The position numbers were made by a program, and so were the translations under genes. The notes beneath the pieces are model-generated. The model was not told the origin of the DNA, searched no databases, and saw only the letters and a list, made by a program, of their open reading frames with translations. DNA of 64,000 bases. It comes from Streptantibioticus_C sp963761325. GTDB lineage: Bacteria > Actinomycetota > Actinomycetes > Streptomycetales > Streptomycetaceae. How positions within the stretch are numbered: position 1 is the first letter of the stretch; each line of letters starts with the position of its first letter. Location: the NCBI GenBank assembly GCA_963761325.1, contig CAVXGZ010000008.1, positions 682,001 to 746,000 of the forward strand, written 5' to 3'. Positions 35,884-44,005 of the stretch are shown here, in pieces.

Positions 35884-36621
35884 ATGAGCGAGACCAGCCT
35901 GCGCCTGGTGTGGGTCTACCCGGACCTGCTGAGCACCTACGGCGACCAGGGCAACGCCCTCGTGGTGGAGCGCCGCGCGCGGCAGCGGCGGATCCCGGTC
36001 AGCCGGATCGACGTCCGGTCCGACCAGCCGGTGCCGACCTCGGGCGACATCTACCTGATCGGCGGCGGCGAGGACCGCCCGCAGCGGCTGGCCGCCGAAC
36101 GGCTGCGCCGCGACGGCGGGCTGAACCGCGCGGTGGCCAACGGCGCGATCGTCTTCTCGGTCTGCGCGGGGTACCAGATCCTCGGCCACGAGTTCATCAA
36201 CGACCTCGGCCGCCCCGAGCCCGGCCTGGGCGTTCTCGACGTGACCAGCGTCCGCAACGACGGCGCCCGGCACGTCGGCGACGTGCTGGCCGACATCGAC
36301 GAGCGGTTGGGGCTTCCCCCGCTGACCGGATTCGAGAATCATCAGGGCAACACCGTCATCGGTCCCGGTGCCCGTCCGTTCGCGCGCGTGCGCTTCGGCA
36401 ACGGGAACGGGACCGGCGACGGCACTGAAGGCGCGTGGTGCGACACGGTATTCGGTACCTACATGCACGGGCCGGTGATGGCGCGCAACCCGCTCATCGC
36501 CGACATGCTCCTCAAGCTGGCACTGGACGTACACGCCCTGCCGCCGGTGGACGAGCAGTGGTACGAGGCCCTGCGCGCGGAGCGGATCGCCTACGCGACC
36601 CAGGCTGCCACCCGGCCCTGA
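35884..36621 (+). CDS. gatD: Lipid II isoglutaminyl synthase, glutamine amidotransferase subunit
   Basis: 245 aa class I (CobQ/CobB-type) glutaminase. The nucleophile is C94 in FSVCAGYQILG, and H195 in GTYMHGP completes the dyad. It releases ammonia that MurT uses. The start follows AAGGA. Together with MurT it gives amidated peptidoglycan precursors. Confidence 0.95.
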   Translation: MSETSLRLVWVYPDLLSTYGDQGNALVVERRARQRRIPVSRIDVRSDQPVPTSGDIYLIGGGEDRPQRLAAERLRRDGGLNRAVANGAIVFSVCAGYQILGHEFINDLGRPEPGLGVLDVTSVRNDGARHVGDVLADIDERLGLPPLTGFENHQGNTVIGPGARPFARVRFGNGNGTGDGTEGAWCDTVFGTYMHGPVMARNPLIADMLLKLALDVHALPPVDEQWYEALRAERIAYATQAATRP

Positions 36622-36726
36622 ACGCGGCCCGAGGGCGATCCTGCCGGGTGCCGTTAGGCTGACGGAGTCCCTCCCGGACGACGGAGTCCGGTCGGTTGGA
36701 GTCGCACATGCGGGAGTAGAGAAGCA

Positions 36727-37752
36727 ATGCGTATTGGTGTACTGACCAGCGGCGGAGACTGTCCGGGGTTGAACGCCGTCATCCGATCGGTGGTGCACCG
36801 TGCCGTGGCCGACCACGGCGACGAGGTCGTGGGATTCCACGACGGCTGGAAGGGTCTGCTGGAAGGCGACTTCCGGTCACTGGACCTGGACGCGGTCAGC
36901 GGCATCCTGGCCCGGGGCGGCACCATCCTCGGCTCGTCCCGGGTGCGCCCCGAGCACCTGCGCGGCGGCGTCGAGCAGGCCAGGGAGCACGTGGCCCAGT
37001 TCGGCATCGACGCCATCATCCCGATCGGCGGCGAGGGCACCCTGAAGGCCGCCCGGCTGCTGTCGGACGCCGGGCTGCCCATCGTCGGCGTGCCCAAGAC
37101 CATCGACAACGACATCGCCTCCACCGACGTCACCTTCGGCTTCGACACCGCGGTGATGGTGGCGACCGAGGCGCTCGACCGGCTCAAGACCACCGCCGAG
37201 TCCCACCAGCGGGTGCTGATCGTCGAGGTGATGGGCCGGCACACCGGGTGGATCGCGCTGCACGCCGGCATGGCGGCCGGCGCCCACGCGATCGTGGTGC
37301 CCGAGCGGCCCTTCGACATCGGTGAGCTGACCGAGCTGGTCGGCAAGCGGTTCGCGGCGGGCAAGAAGTTCGCCATCGTGGTGGTCTCCGAGGGCGCCAA
37401 GCCCCGGGAGGGCTCGATGGAGTTCGACACCGGCGGCACCGACATCTACGGCCACGAGCGGTTCGCCGGGGTGGCCCGCCAGCTCTCGGTGGAGCTGGAG
37501 CAGCGGCTCGGCAAGGAGGCCCGCCCGGTGATCCTCGGCCACGTGCAGCGCGGCGGCACGCCGACCGCCTACGACCGGGTGCTGGCCACCCGGTTCGGCT
37601 GGCACGCCGTGGAGGCCGCGCACAACGGCGACTTCGGGATGATGACCGCGCTGCGCGGCACGGAGATCGTCCTGGTGCCGCTGGCCGAGGCGGTGGACCA
37701 CCTCAAGACGGTGCCCGCCGACCGCTACGTCGAGGCCGAGTGCGTGCTCTGA
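36727..37752 (+). CDS. pfkA: 6-phosphofructokinase
   Basis: 341 aa. It phosphorylates fructose 6-phosphate. It shows GGDCPGLNAVIR (phosphate-binding loop), IGGEGTLKAA, PKTIDNDI with the catalytic Asp, and MGRHTGWIA. The GGEGT form, with Glu and Gly in place of the classical GGDGS, is characteristic of the actinomycete clade, so the phosphoryl donor (ATP or PPi) should not be taken for granted. It stands 105 bases after gatD with its own ribosome binding site. Confidence 0.93.
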   Translation: MRIGVLTSGGDCPGLNAVIRSVVHRAVADHGDEVVGFHDGWKGLLEGDFRSLDLDAVSGILARGGTILGSSRVRPEHLRGGVEQAREHVAQFGIDAIIPIGGEGTLKAARLLSDAGLPIVGVPKTIDNDIASTDVTFGFDTAVMVATEALDRLKTTAESHQRVLIVEVMGRHTGWIALHAGMAAGAHAIVVPERPFDIGELTELVGKRFAAGKKFAIVVVSEGAKPREGSMEFDTGGTDIYGHERFAGVARQLSVELEQRLGKEARPVILGHVQRGGTPTAYDRVLATRFGWHAVEAAHNGDFGMMTALRGTEIVLVPLAEAVDHLKTVPADRYVEAECVL

Positions 37753-37897
37753 TCATCTGACCGGCCCCGCCGCCCGGGGTGTCGCGCTCCCCCCGCCCGA
37801 ATCGCCGGGGGGCGGCGGCTCTAGTCTGGTGCGGTCAGGACCGGACATCCGCGTCTTTCCGGGTGTGGGTCCTGGCCCGGTACGACAGGGAGCGCGG

Positions 37898-38866
37898 ATG
37901 GATCACGGCGGGCACGGTATGGCGGGCATGGATATGCCGATGAACCTGCCGCCGTTCACCCTCGGGCGGGCGATGTCCTTCGGGGGCGATCCGTTCTTCC
38001 TGGTCGGCTGCCTGCTGGCGCTCGCGCTGTACGGGTGGGCGGTGGCGCGGCTGCTGCGCCGCGGGGACCGCTGGTCGGCCGGGCGCTGCGTGGCGTTCTT
38101 CGTCGGCGTGCTGACCATCGCCCTGACGATGTGCACCCGGCTCAACGACTACGGCATGGTCATGTTCAGCGTGCACATGGTGCAGCACATGATCATCAGC
38201 ATGCTCTCGCCGATCCTGCTGCTGCTCGGCGCCCCGGTCACGCTGGCGCTGCGGGCCCTGCCGACGGCCGGCCGCGGGCGCACCGGGCCGCGTGAGCTGC
38301 TGGTGGCGCTGCTGCACAGCCGCTACCTGCGGGTGATCACCCATCCGGCGTTCACCATCCCGCTGTTCATCGCGAGCCTGTACGCGCTCTACTTCACCCC
38401 GCTGTTCGACTTCCTGATGGGCAGCGTGACCGGGCACATCGTGATGATGGTGCACTTCCTGCTGGTCGGGCTGATCTTCTTCTGGCCGATCATGGGGGTG
38501 GACCCGGGACCGCACCGGCCGGGGTACGTGATGCGGATCCTGGAGCTGTTCATGGGGATGCCGTTCCACGCGTTCTTCGGCATCGCCCTGATGATGGCGA
38601 GCCAGCCGATGGTCGGGACCTTCGCGCACCCGGCCGCCTCGCTGGGCGTCGACCCGCTGGTCGACCAGCACCTGGCCGGCGGGATCGCCTGGGCGTTCAG
38701 CGAGATCCCCTCGGTGCTGGTGCTGATCGCGCTGGTCTTCCAGTGGTACTTCGCGGAGCTGCGGCAGTCCAAGCGGGAGGACCGCGCCGCCGAGCGGAAC
38801 GGCGACCGCGAACTGGAGGCGTACAACGCCTACCTGGCCTCGCTGCGGGCCCGCAGCAGCCGCTGA
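37898..38866 (+). CDS. CtaG-like cytochrome c oxidase assembly membrane protein
   Basis: 322 aa. A Met/His-rich N-terminus (MDHGGHGMAGMDMPM) could bind copper. Seven or so membrane helices follow, with the caa3_CtaG features FSVHMVQHMIISMLSPILLL and HFLLVGLIFFWPI, where His residues lie in helices. The ATG at 37898 follows AGGGAG by 6 bases. The family helps deliver copper to the aa3/caa3 oxidase. Confidence 0.85.
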   Translation: MDHGGHGMAGMDMPMNLPPFTLGRAMSFGGDPFFLVGCLLALALYGWAVARLLRRGDRWSAGRCVAFFVGVLTIALTMCTRLNDYGMVMFSVHMVQHMIISMLSPILLLLGAPVTLALRALPTAGRGRTGPRELLVALLHSRYLRVITHPAFTIPLFIASLYALYFTPLFDFLMGSVTGHIVMMVHFLLVGLIFFWPIMGVDPGPHRPGYVMRILELFMGMPFHAFFGIALMMASQPMVGTFAHPAASLGVDPLVDQHLAGGIAWAFSEIPSVLVLIALVFQWYFAELRQSKREDRAAERNGDRELEAYNAYLASLRARSSR

Positions 38867-38937
38867 ACGCCCCGCCCAGGCCCGGTAGCGGCGCGCGCCG
38901 CCGCGGGGCGACCATGGGTGCGGGAGGTGGGTCGGCG

Positions 38938-39096
38938 ATGCCGGGATCCACGAGGGCGTTGGCGTTGTGCACGGTCGTGGCACTCGTGCTGGTGACCGGC
39001 TATTCGGTCGCGTTGGGCGGCGACGGCTGGCTGTGGTTCGGCTGGGCGGTGCTCGGCCTGGCGACGGTCGCCTCGGCGCTCTCCCGGGACCGTTGA
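38938..39096 (+). CDS. Small membrane protein
   Basis: 52 aa with two hydrophobic stretches (about 7-25 and 30-46) and charged ends. The ATG at 38938 is 7 bases from GGGAGGTGG and is preferred to one at 38914. It follows the CtaG-like gene by 71 bases and may be cotranscribed. No function is known. Confidence 0.6.
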   Translation: MPGSTRALALCTVVALVLVTGYSVALGGDGWLWFGWAVLGLATVASALSRDR

Positions 39097-39108
39097 GCCG
39101 CGCGGGCG

Positions 39109-39498
39109 TCAGAAGCGGAAGACGGCGCCGGTGCGCTGGTCGAGCAGGCAGGAGTTGGAGAACTCCTGGGTCCAGTTGACCGGGGTGCCGTGCCAGACGC
39201 CGGTCGCGGTCGCGGTGACCGGGGCGTAGATCATCGGGCACAGCTGCCGGGTCGGGGCGAGCCGTTCGAAGCCGCCGCCGGCCTGGTCGAGTGCGGCGCA
39301 CGCCTCCTGCGCGTGCGGATGCCGGCCGCCCGCCGGGTCGCAGTTCAAGGTGGTGTTCCGGGCGGCGCTGTCCTGCGCGGCCGAGACCGAGAGCGTCAGC
39401 GCGGTCGGCCCGTCGTCGTCGGCGATCGCGGGATGGGCGGTGACGGCCAGCGCGGTGAGCGCGACCGCGGCCGTTGCGGCGCGGCGGACGACGGACAT
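39109..39498 (-). CDS. Subtilisin-inhibitor-like (SSI) secreted protease inhibitor
   Basis: 129 aa: signal peptide (1-26), then the SSI fold. Cysteines 53, 67, 87 and 117 form the two family disulfides. The reactive loop is CPMIYAPVTATATG, so P1 is M89 and P1' is I90, close to the Met-Val bond of Streptomyces SSI and suited to subtilisin-like enzymes. The mature domain is near normal length. The ribosome binding site GGAGG precedes the ATG. It should block extracellular serine proteases; S53 enzymes are not typical targets. Confidence 0.92.
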   Translation of the reverse strand: MSVVRRAATAAVALTALAVTAHPAIADDDGPTALTLSVSAAQDSAARNTTLNCDPAGGRHPHAQEACAALDQAGGGFERLAPTRQLCPMIYAPVTATATGVWHGTPVNWTQEFSNSCLLDQRTGAVFRF

Positions 39499-39531
39499 GG
39501 TGCCTCCGGGAAGCGGTGCGGGACGCGAAAG

Positions 39532-39571
39532 GGTACGGAACCGCCCTCCCTCGCGGGCACGGCTCCGTACC
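39532..39571 (-). terminator. Imperfect hairpin between membrane protein and SSI genes
   Basis: GGTACGGA (39532-39539) pairs with TCCGTACC (39564-39571), and part of the enclosed bases can extend the stem. It probably terminates the gene ending at 39686, or is an operator for the SSI gene starting at 39498. Confidence 0.45.
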
Positions 39572-39685
39572 TGTCATGTCATCGCATCGGCGCCCGGTGT
39601 GCCGGGTGACCGGCCGCTGTGTCCCCCGAAAGGGTCGGCGGCGTTCACCCGGCAGGGGCTTCCCGGCTGCCGGGGCCGGAGGACG

Positions 39686-40333
39686 TCAGCCGGCCGAACC
39701 ACCACTCGGCGCGGTCGGAGTGGCCGGCACCGAGGGCAGGTGGGTGAAGATGTCGAGGTACATCACGCCGGCGATGATCAGACCGATCACGCCGAGCACC
39801 AGCGCGGCCCACGTCACGGCCCTGATCCACACGGCGGCCGGCGGCTTCATGGCGGACGACTGGCTGATCAGCACGCCGATGGCCACCAGGACGGCCACCA
39901 GGCCGAACAGGCCGTTGAAGAGCGCGGTGGTGTGCCACGGGGTGCCGAACTGGTCGGTCAGCTGCTTGGCGGCGGGCGCGGAGGAGGAGGATATCTGGCC
40001 GATGAGCTGCTCGCGCTGCTCCATCAGGGTGCCCAGCCAGGTGCCGGTGACCGACGCGAGCGCCAGGCCCAGGCCGACCAGGGCGGCGGCGCCGGGCAGC
40101 ACGCCCACGTTCGAAGCGGCGCGGGAGGTGTGCAAGGCGGCGAGCTCGGCCTCGGCGGCCTGCTCGTCCTCGTCGGTCTCGGTGTCGTCAAAATCCGCGG
40201 TCCCGGCGTCGTGCTGCGCCGCGGCGGGAGCCTCGGTGGTCTCCTCGGCCTGGCTCGTCACGGGCGCGTCCGCGCTCTCGTCCGCCGGCGCGTCCTGGTT
40301 CTCGTTCGACTTGTCACTGTTGATCGTATCCAT
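39686..40333 (-). CDS. Membrane protein with acidic N-terminus
   Basis: 215 aa. Residues 1-70 are Asp/Glu/Ala-rich and probably disordered. Three or four hydrophobic segments follow (about 75-95, 128-150, 163-190), and a short Pro/Ser-rich tail ends the protein. Proteins of this layout are widespread in Streptomyces without known function. The start ATG lacks a strong ribosome binding site. It is divergent from PlsC. Confidence 0.65.
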   Translation of the reverse strand: MDTINSDKSNENQDAPADESADAPVTSQAEETTEAPAAAQHDAGTADFDDTETDEDEQAAEAELAALHTSRAASNVGVLPGAAALVGLGLALASVTGTWLGTLMEQREQLIGQISSSSAPAAKQLTDQFGTPWHTTALFNGLFGLVAVLVAIGVLISQSSAMKPPAAVWIRAVTWAALVLGVIGLIIAGVMYLDIFTHLPSVPATPTAPSGGSAG

Positions 40334-40471
40334 GGGCCGCAACCGTAGGGGGCCTTTCTGAGAGTCCGCTGAGGATTTCCGGGCGCGGGTTTCACCGCGC
40401 GGCGAGGTGAGCGAAGCCGACTCCTGGGAATCAGCCTCATACCGGCTCGGCCAGCGAGAGGGACGTCCGCA

Positions 40472-41191
40472 GTGTTCTATCTCATCCTCAAATACGCGAT
40501 TCTGGGTCCATTGCTCCGCGCGCTGTTCCGGCCGAGGATCGAGGGCCTGGAACACATCCCGGAAGAAGGCGCCGCGATCGTCGCCGGAAACCACCTGTCC
40601 TTTTCCGACCATTTCCTGATGCCGGCCATCCTGCCGCGCCGCATCACCTTTCTCGCCAAGCAGGAGTACTTCACCGGACCGGGTCTCAAGGGCGCGCTGA
40701 TCGCGTCGTTCTTCCGCAGCGCCGGCCAGATCCCGGTGGACCGCACGGGCGGCAAGGCGTCGCAGTCCGCGGTGCGCGAGGCGCAGAAGGTGCTGCGCCG
40801 CGGCGAGCTGATGGGGGTCTATCCGGAAGGCACCCGTTCGCACGACGGGCGGCTGTACAAGGGCCGCACCGGGGTGGCGGTGATGGCGCTGACCACGGGC
40901 GCGCCGGTGGTGCCGTGCGCGATGGTGGGCACCTTCGAGATCCAGCCGCCCGGCCGGGTGCTGCCGAGGATCCGCCGGGTCACCATCCGGTTCGGCGAGC
41001 CGATGGAGTTCTCCCGGTTCGAGGGCATGGAGAACGACCGGCTCATCCTGCGCGCCGTGGTGGACGAGATCATGTACAAGGTCATGGAGCTGTCCGGCCA
41101 GGAGTACGTGGACCGCTACGCGAGCGAGGTCAAGGCGGAGGCCGAGGCGGAGAGCGGCGCCCGGCCGGCCAGGCTGCGGCGCCCGGCCTGA
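40472..41191 (+). CDS. plsC: 1-acylglycerol-3-phosphate acyltransferase family protein
   Basis: 239 aa with a GTG start. The acyltransferase motif NHLSFSD (HxxxxD) and the phosphate-binding PEGTR are present. This family makes phosphatidic acid from lysophosphatidic acid; several paralogues occur in Streptomyces and not all share this substrate. The C-terminus is Ala/Glu-rich. Confidence 0.88.
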   Translation: MFYLILKYAILGPLLRALFRPRIEGLEHIPEEGAAIVAGNHLSFSDHFLMPAILPRRITFLAKQEYFTGPGLKGALIASFFRSAGQIPVDRTGGKASQSAVREAQKVLRRGELMGVYPEGTRSHDGRLYKGRTGVAVMALTTGAPVVPCAMVGTFEIQPPGRVLPRIRRVTIRFGEPMEFSRFEGMENDRLILRAVVDEIMYKVMELSGQEYVDRYASEVKAEAEAESGARPARLRRPA

Positions 41192-41273
41192 CCCGGCGGG
41201 GCTTCACCGGCCGTGGATCCGCGCAGCGCGAACACGCTTGGCGGCCCGGCCGGCGGCACGTAGCGTCCCGCTC

Positions 41274-42314
41274 ATGACGGGAACGGTGTGCGTGGTCGGG
41301 GCGATGGGGCAGATCGGGCGGCCGGCGGTGCGGGCGCTGGCGGCGGACGGCTGGCGGGTGCGAGCCGCGTCGCTGGGCGGCCGGCGGGCGCCGGAGTGGC
41401 CGGACGAGGTCGAGGCGGCGGCGCTGGACCGCGACGAACCGGGCGCGCTCGCCGCCTGGTTGGGCGACGGGTGCGACGTGCTGCTCGACTGCGTGGCGTA
41501 CGGGGCGGACCACGCGCGGCAGTTGGCCGGGCTCGCCGGGGCGATCGGCTCCGCGGTCGTGGTCTCCAGCGCCGCGGTGTACGAGGACGACCGCGGCCGG
41601 GGCTTCGACACGCAGGGCGAGCCGGACGGCTTCCCGGTCTATCCGGTGCCGATCCCGGAGACCTGCCGGACGGTCGAACCCGGCGACACCAGCTACGCGA
41701 CCCGGAAGGCAGCGCTGGAGCGGGAGTTGACGGCCCTGGGCGACCGGCTGCCGGTGACGCTGCTGCGGGCCGGCGCCATCCACGGGCCGTTCAGCCGCAC
41801 GCCGCGCGAGCTGTACTTCGTCAAGCGGGCGCTCGACCGGCGCCCGGTGCGGGTGCTGCCCTACGGCGGCCGGAGCCGCTTCCACTCCGTCCACACCGCG
41901 AACATCGCGGAGTTGGTGCGCCTGGCGGCCCGGCGGCCCGGCACCCGGGCGCTCAACGCCGGTGATCCGCGGACGCCGACGGTCGCCGAGATCGCCGGGT
42001 GGATCGACGAGGTGACCGGCCACCGCGGCGAGACGGTCCTCATCGAGGGAGCGTCCCCGCTGCCCGGGCTGGGCGACAGCCCGTGGTCGCTGCCCGAACC
42101 GGTGGTTCTCGACATGTCCGCCGCGGAACGGGAGTTGGGCTACCGCGCGGTGACCTCGTACCGCGACTCGCTGCCGGCGACCGTGGAGGCGATCACCGAC
42201 CGGCTGGCCGGCGCCGACTGGCGGACGGCGTACCCGAGGATGGCGCAGTCCTACGGCGACCTGTTCGACTACGCCACCGAGGACGCGTGGCTGGCGGCGC
42301 GTGCCAGCGACTGA
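41274..42314 (+). CDS. NAD-dependent epimerase/dehydratase family protein
   Basis: 346 aa, extended SDR. It has the Gly-rich NAD loop VVGAMGQIG, VVVSSAAVYEDD and the YATRK catalytic Tyr/Lys pair. The substrate-binding half includes NAGDPRTPTVAEIAGWIDEV. These act on nucleotide sugars or related metabolites; no substrate clue comes from neighbours. The stop codon lies inside a terminator hairpin. Confidence 0.82.
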   Translation: MTGTVCVVGAMGQIGRPAVRALAADGWRVRAASLGGRRAPEWPDEVEAAALDRDEPGALAAWLGDGCDVLLDCVAYGADHARQLAGLAGAIGSAVVVSSAAVYEDDRGRGFDTQGEPDGFPVYPVPIPETCRTVEPGDTSYATRKAALERELTALGDRLPVTLLRAGAIHGPFSRTPRELYFVKRALDRRPVRVLPYGGRSRFHSVHTANIAELVRLAARRPGTRALNAGDPRTPTVAEIAGWIDEVTGHRGETVLIEGASPLPGLGDSPWSLPEPVVLDMSAAERELGYRAVTSYRDSLPATVEAITDRLAGADWRTAYPRMAQSYGDLFDYATEDAWLAARASD

Positions 42315-42328
42315 CGCGGCGTCAGTCG
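42308..42328. terminator. Terminator overlapping the epimerase stop
   Basis: CGACTGAC (42308-42315) and GTCAGTCG (42321-42328) form a perfect 8-bp stem with a GCGGC loop. It serves the convergent epimerase and DUF1707 genes. Confidence 0.6.
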
Positions 42329-42363
42329 ACGGCGCGGCAGCGGGCGCCGGGCACGGCCTGCGT

Positions 42364-42999
42364 TCAACGCCAGTCGTGCCAGGGCCACTTGAAGCCGCCG
42401 CGCATCACCCGCACGTGGCCGAAGAGCGAGCGGCCGGTGATGCGGATGACCGGGCCGTCGTCGCTCTTGGGCGAGTTGCCGCCGGGCTGCGAGCGCTTGC
42501 CGAACACGGCGGTGCCGGTGTCGTAGACCCGGGCGTTGTCCGGGATCAGGATCTCGATCTTGCCGAAGAGCGAGTCGGCGCGGATGACCACCTCGCGGCG
42601 GGTGAAGACGGCCTGCCGCAGGTCGATGACGGCCGCGCCGAAGGTGGAGCGCACCACCGTCTCCGGCGGCACCGGCCACTGCCCGCCGCGCCGGATCTTG
42701 CTGAACACCGCGTGGACCGGGGCGGCTTCCTGCGGGGGCGCGAGCGGCGCGGTGTCGGTCGACTCCGGCAGGTCCGCGGTGAGCGGCACGAGTTGGCTGC
42801 GGGTGCGCGCCGCGTAGACCGCCTCCAGGCGTTCCGCGTGCTCCTCCGCGGTGAGGCGGCCGGTGGCCAGCGCCTCCGCGATGATCGAGGCGACCAGGTC
42901 GCGTTCCTCGTCGGAGGCCCGCAGTTCGGGCGCGGCGCCGGGCAGCTTGGCCAGGCGGCCGCGCTCCGGCGAGGGTTCGTGGGCGGCGGCTGGGGACAT
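42364..42999 (-). CDS. DUF1707 and LiaF-like C-terminal domain protein
   Basis: 211 aa. Residues 20-72 form a DUF1707 (SHOCT-like) helix pair with LRASDEERDLVASIIAEALA and GRLTAEEHAERLEAVYAAR. Residues 100-200 resemble the cell-wall-active antibiotic response domain with VFGKRSQPG and ITGRSLFGHVRV. The ATG at 42999 follows AGGAGG by 6 bases. No membrane helix is present. Such proteins are linked to envelope stress in Gram-positives, but the role here is inferred. Confidence 0.8.
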   Translation of the reverse strand: MSPAAAHEPSPERGRLAKLPGAAPELRASDEERDLVASIIAEALATGRLTAEEHAERLEAVYAARTRSQLVPLTADLPESTDTAPLAPPQEAAPVHAVFSKIRRGGQWPVPPETVVRSTFGAAVIDLRQAVFTRREVVIRADSLFGKIEILIPDNARVYDTGTAVFGKRSQPGGNSPKSDDGPVIRITGRSLFGHVRVMRGGFKWPWHDWR

Positions 43000-43162
43000 G
43001 CGGGGCCTCCTGGACGGCGGTACGGCACGACGGGCGGAACGGCGCAACGTTCACGCTATATCGCGATAGCCTTGCCGGGCAATACGGTGGCGGGCGCCGC
43101 TTCCCGGCGCCTACGCTCCCCGCGTGGTCCGGCGGACGGATCACGGGAGGAGTACGACCGGG

Positions 43163-43999
43163 ATGAGCGCGCGCCTGCGGGGGATCGCCGCCGAGACCGA
43201 GCGGATCGTGGCGGCCGGCCGCTACGTCGCACCCGGCGGGCGGGAGGTCGTGCTCGGCGGGGCGATCGACCGGGCCCGGCGCGGCACCCGGACACACGGC
43301 CCCGGGCCGGTCGCCTTCCCGGCGCGGCCGGCGTCCGCCGGGACCCGTTTCGAGGTCACCGCGGAGAGCAGCCTGCGGGCCGCCGCGCGGTTGTCGGGCG
43401 AGACGCCGGACGGCGGGCCCGATCGGATCGCCGTGCTGAACTTCGCGTCGGCCCGCAACCCCGGCGGCGGTTACCTCAACGGCGCCCAGGCGCAGGAGGA
43501 AGCGGTGTGCCGCTGCTGCGCGCTCTACGCCTGCCTGCGCGAGGCGCCGGAGTTCTACGCGGCCCACCGCGCCGACCGCAGCCCGTTCTACAGCGACCGG
43601 GTCATCCACTCCCCCGGCGTCCCGGTCTTCCGCGACGACCGCGGCGACCTGCTCCGAGAGCCCTTCCTCGTCGGCTTCCTGACCGCCGCGGCGCCCAACG
43701 CCGGGGTGATCGCCCGCGACCTGCCCGGCCTGACCGACCGGATACCGGCGGCGCTGGCCGGCCGGGCGGGCCGGGTGCTCGAAGTCGCCGCGGCGCACGG
43801 CTACCGGGAACTGGTGCTGGGCGCCTGGGGCTGCGGGGTGTTCCGCAACGACCCGGCCGAGGTGGCCGCCGCGTTCGCCGGCCACCTCACCGCGGACGGG
43901 CGGTTCGCCGGCCGGTTCACCCGGGTGGTCTTCGCGATCCTCGACCGACGGGAGCCGTCGGTGCCCCGCACCGCCTTCCGGAGGGTGTTCGGCGGCTAG
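43163..43999 (+). CDS. Bacterial poly(ADP-ribose) glycohydrolase-like protein (TIGR02452)
   Basis: 278 aa. The signature is NPGGG (GGG at 101-103) and QEE at 111-113, the catalytic loop of bacterial PARG enzymes, which remove ADP-ribose chains. The macrodomain-like core continues with LGAWGCGVFRNDP. The ATG at 43163 follows GGAGGAG by 10 bases. No ADP-ribosyltransferase or DarT-type toxin is adjacent, so it looks like a free-standing gene. Confidence 0.85.
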   Translation: MSARLRGIAAETERIVAAGRYVAPGGREVVLGGAIDRARRGTRTHGPGPVAFPARPASAGTRFEVTAESSLRAAARLSGETPDGGPDRIAVLNFASARNPGGGYLNGAQAQEEAVCRCCALYACLREAPEFYAAHRADRSPFYSDRVIHSPGVPVFRDDRGDLLREPFLVGFLTAAAPNAGVIARDLPGLTDRIPAALAGRAGRVLEVAAAHGYRELVLGAWGCGVFRNDPAEVAAAFAGHLTADGRFAGRFTRVVFAILDRREPSVPRTAFRRVFGG

Positions 44000-44005
44000 T
44001 GGTGG

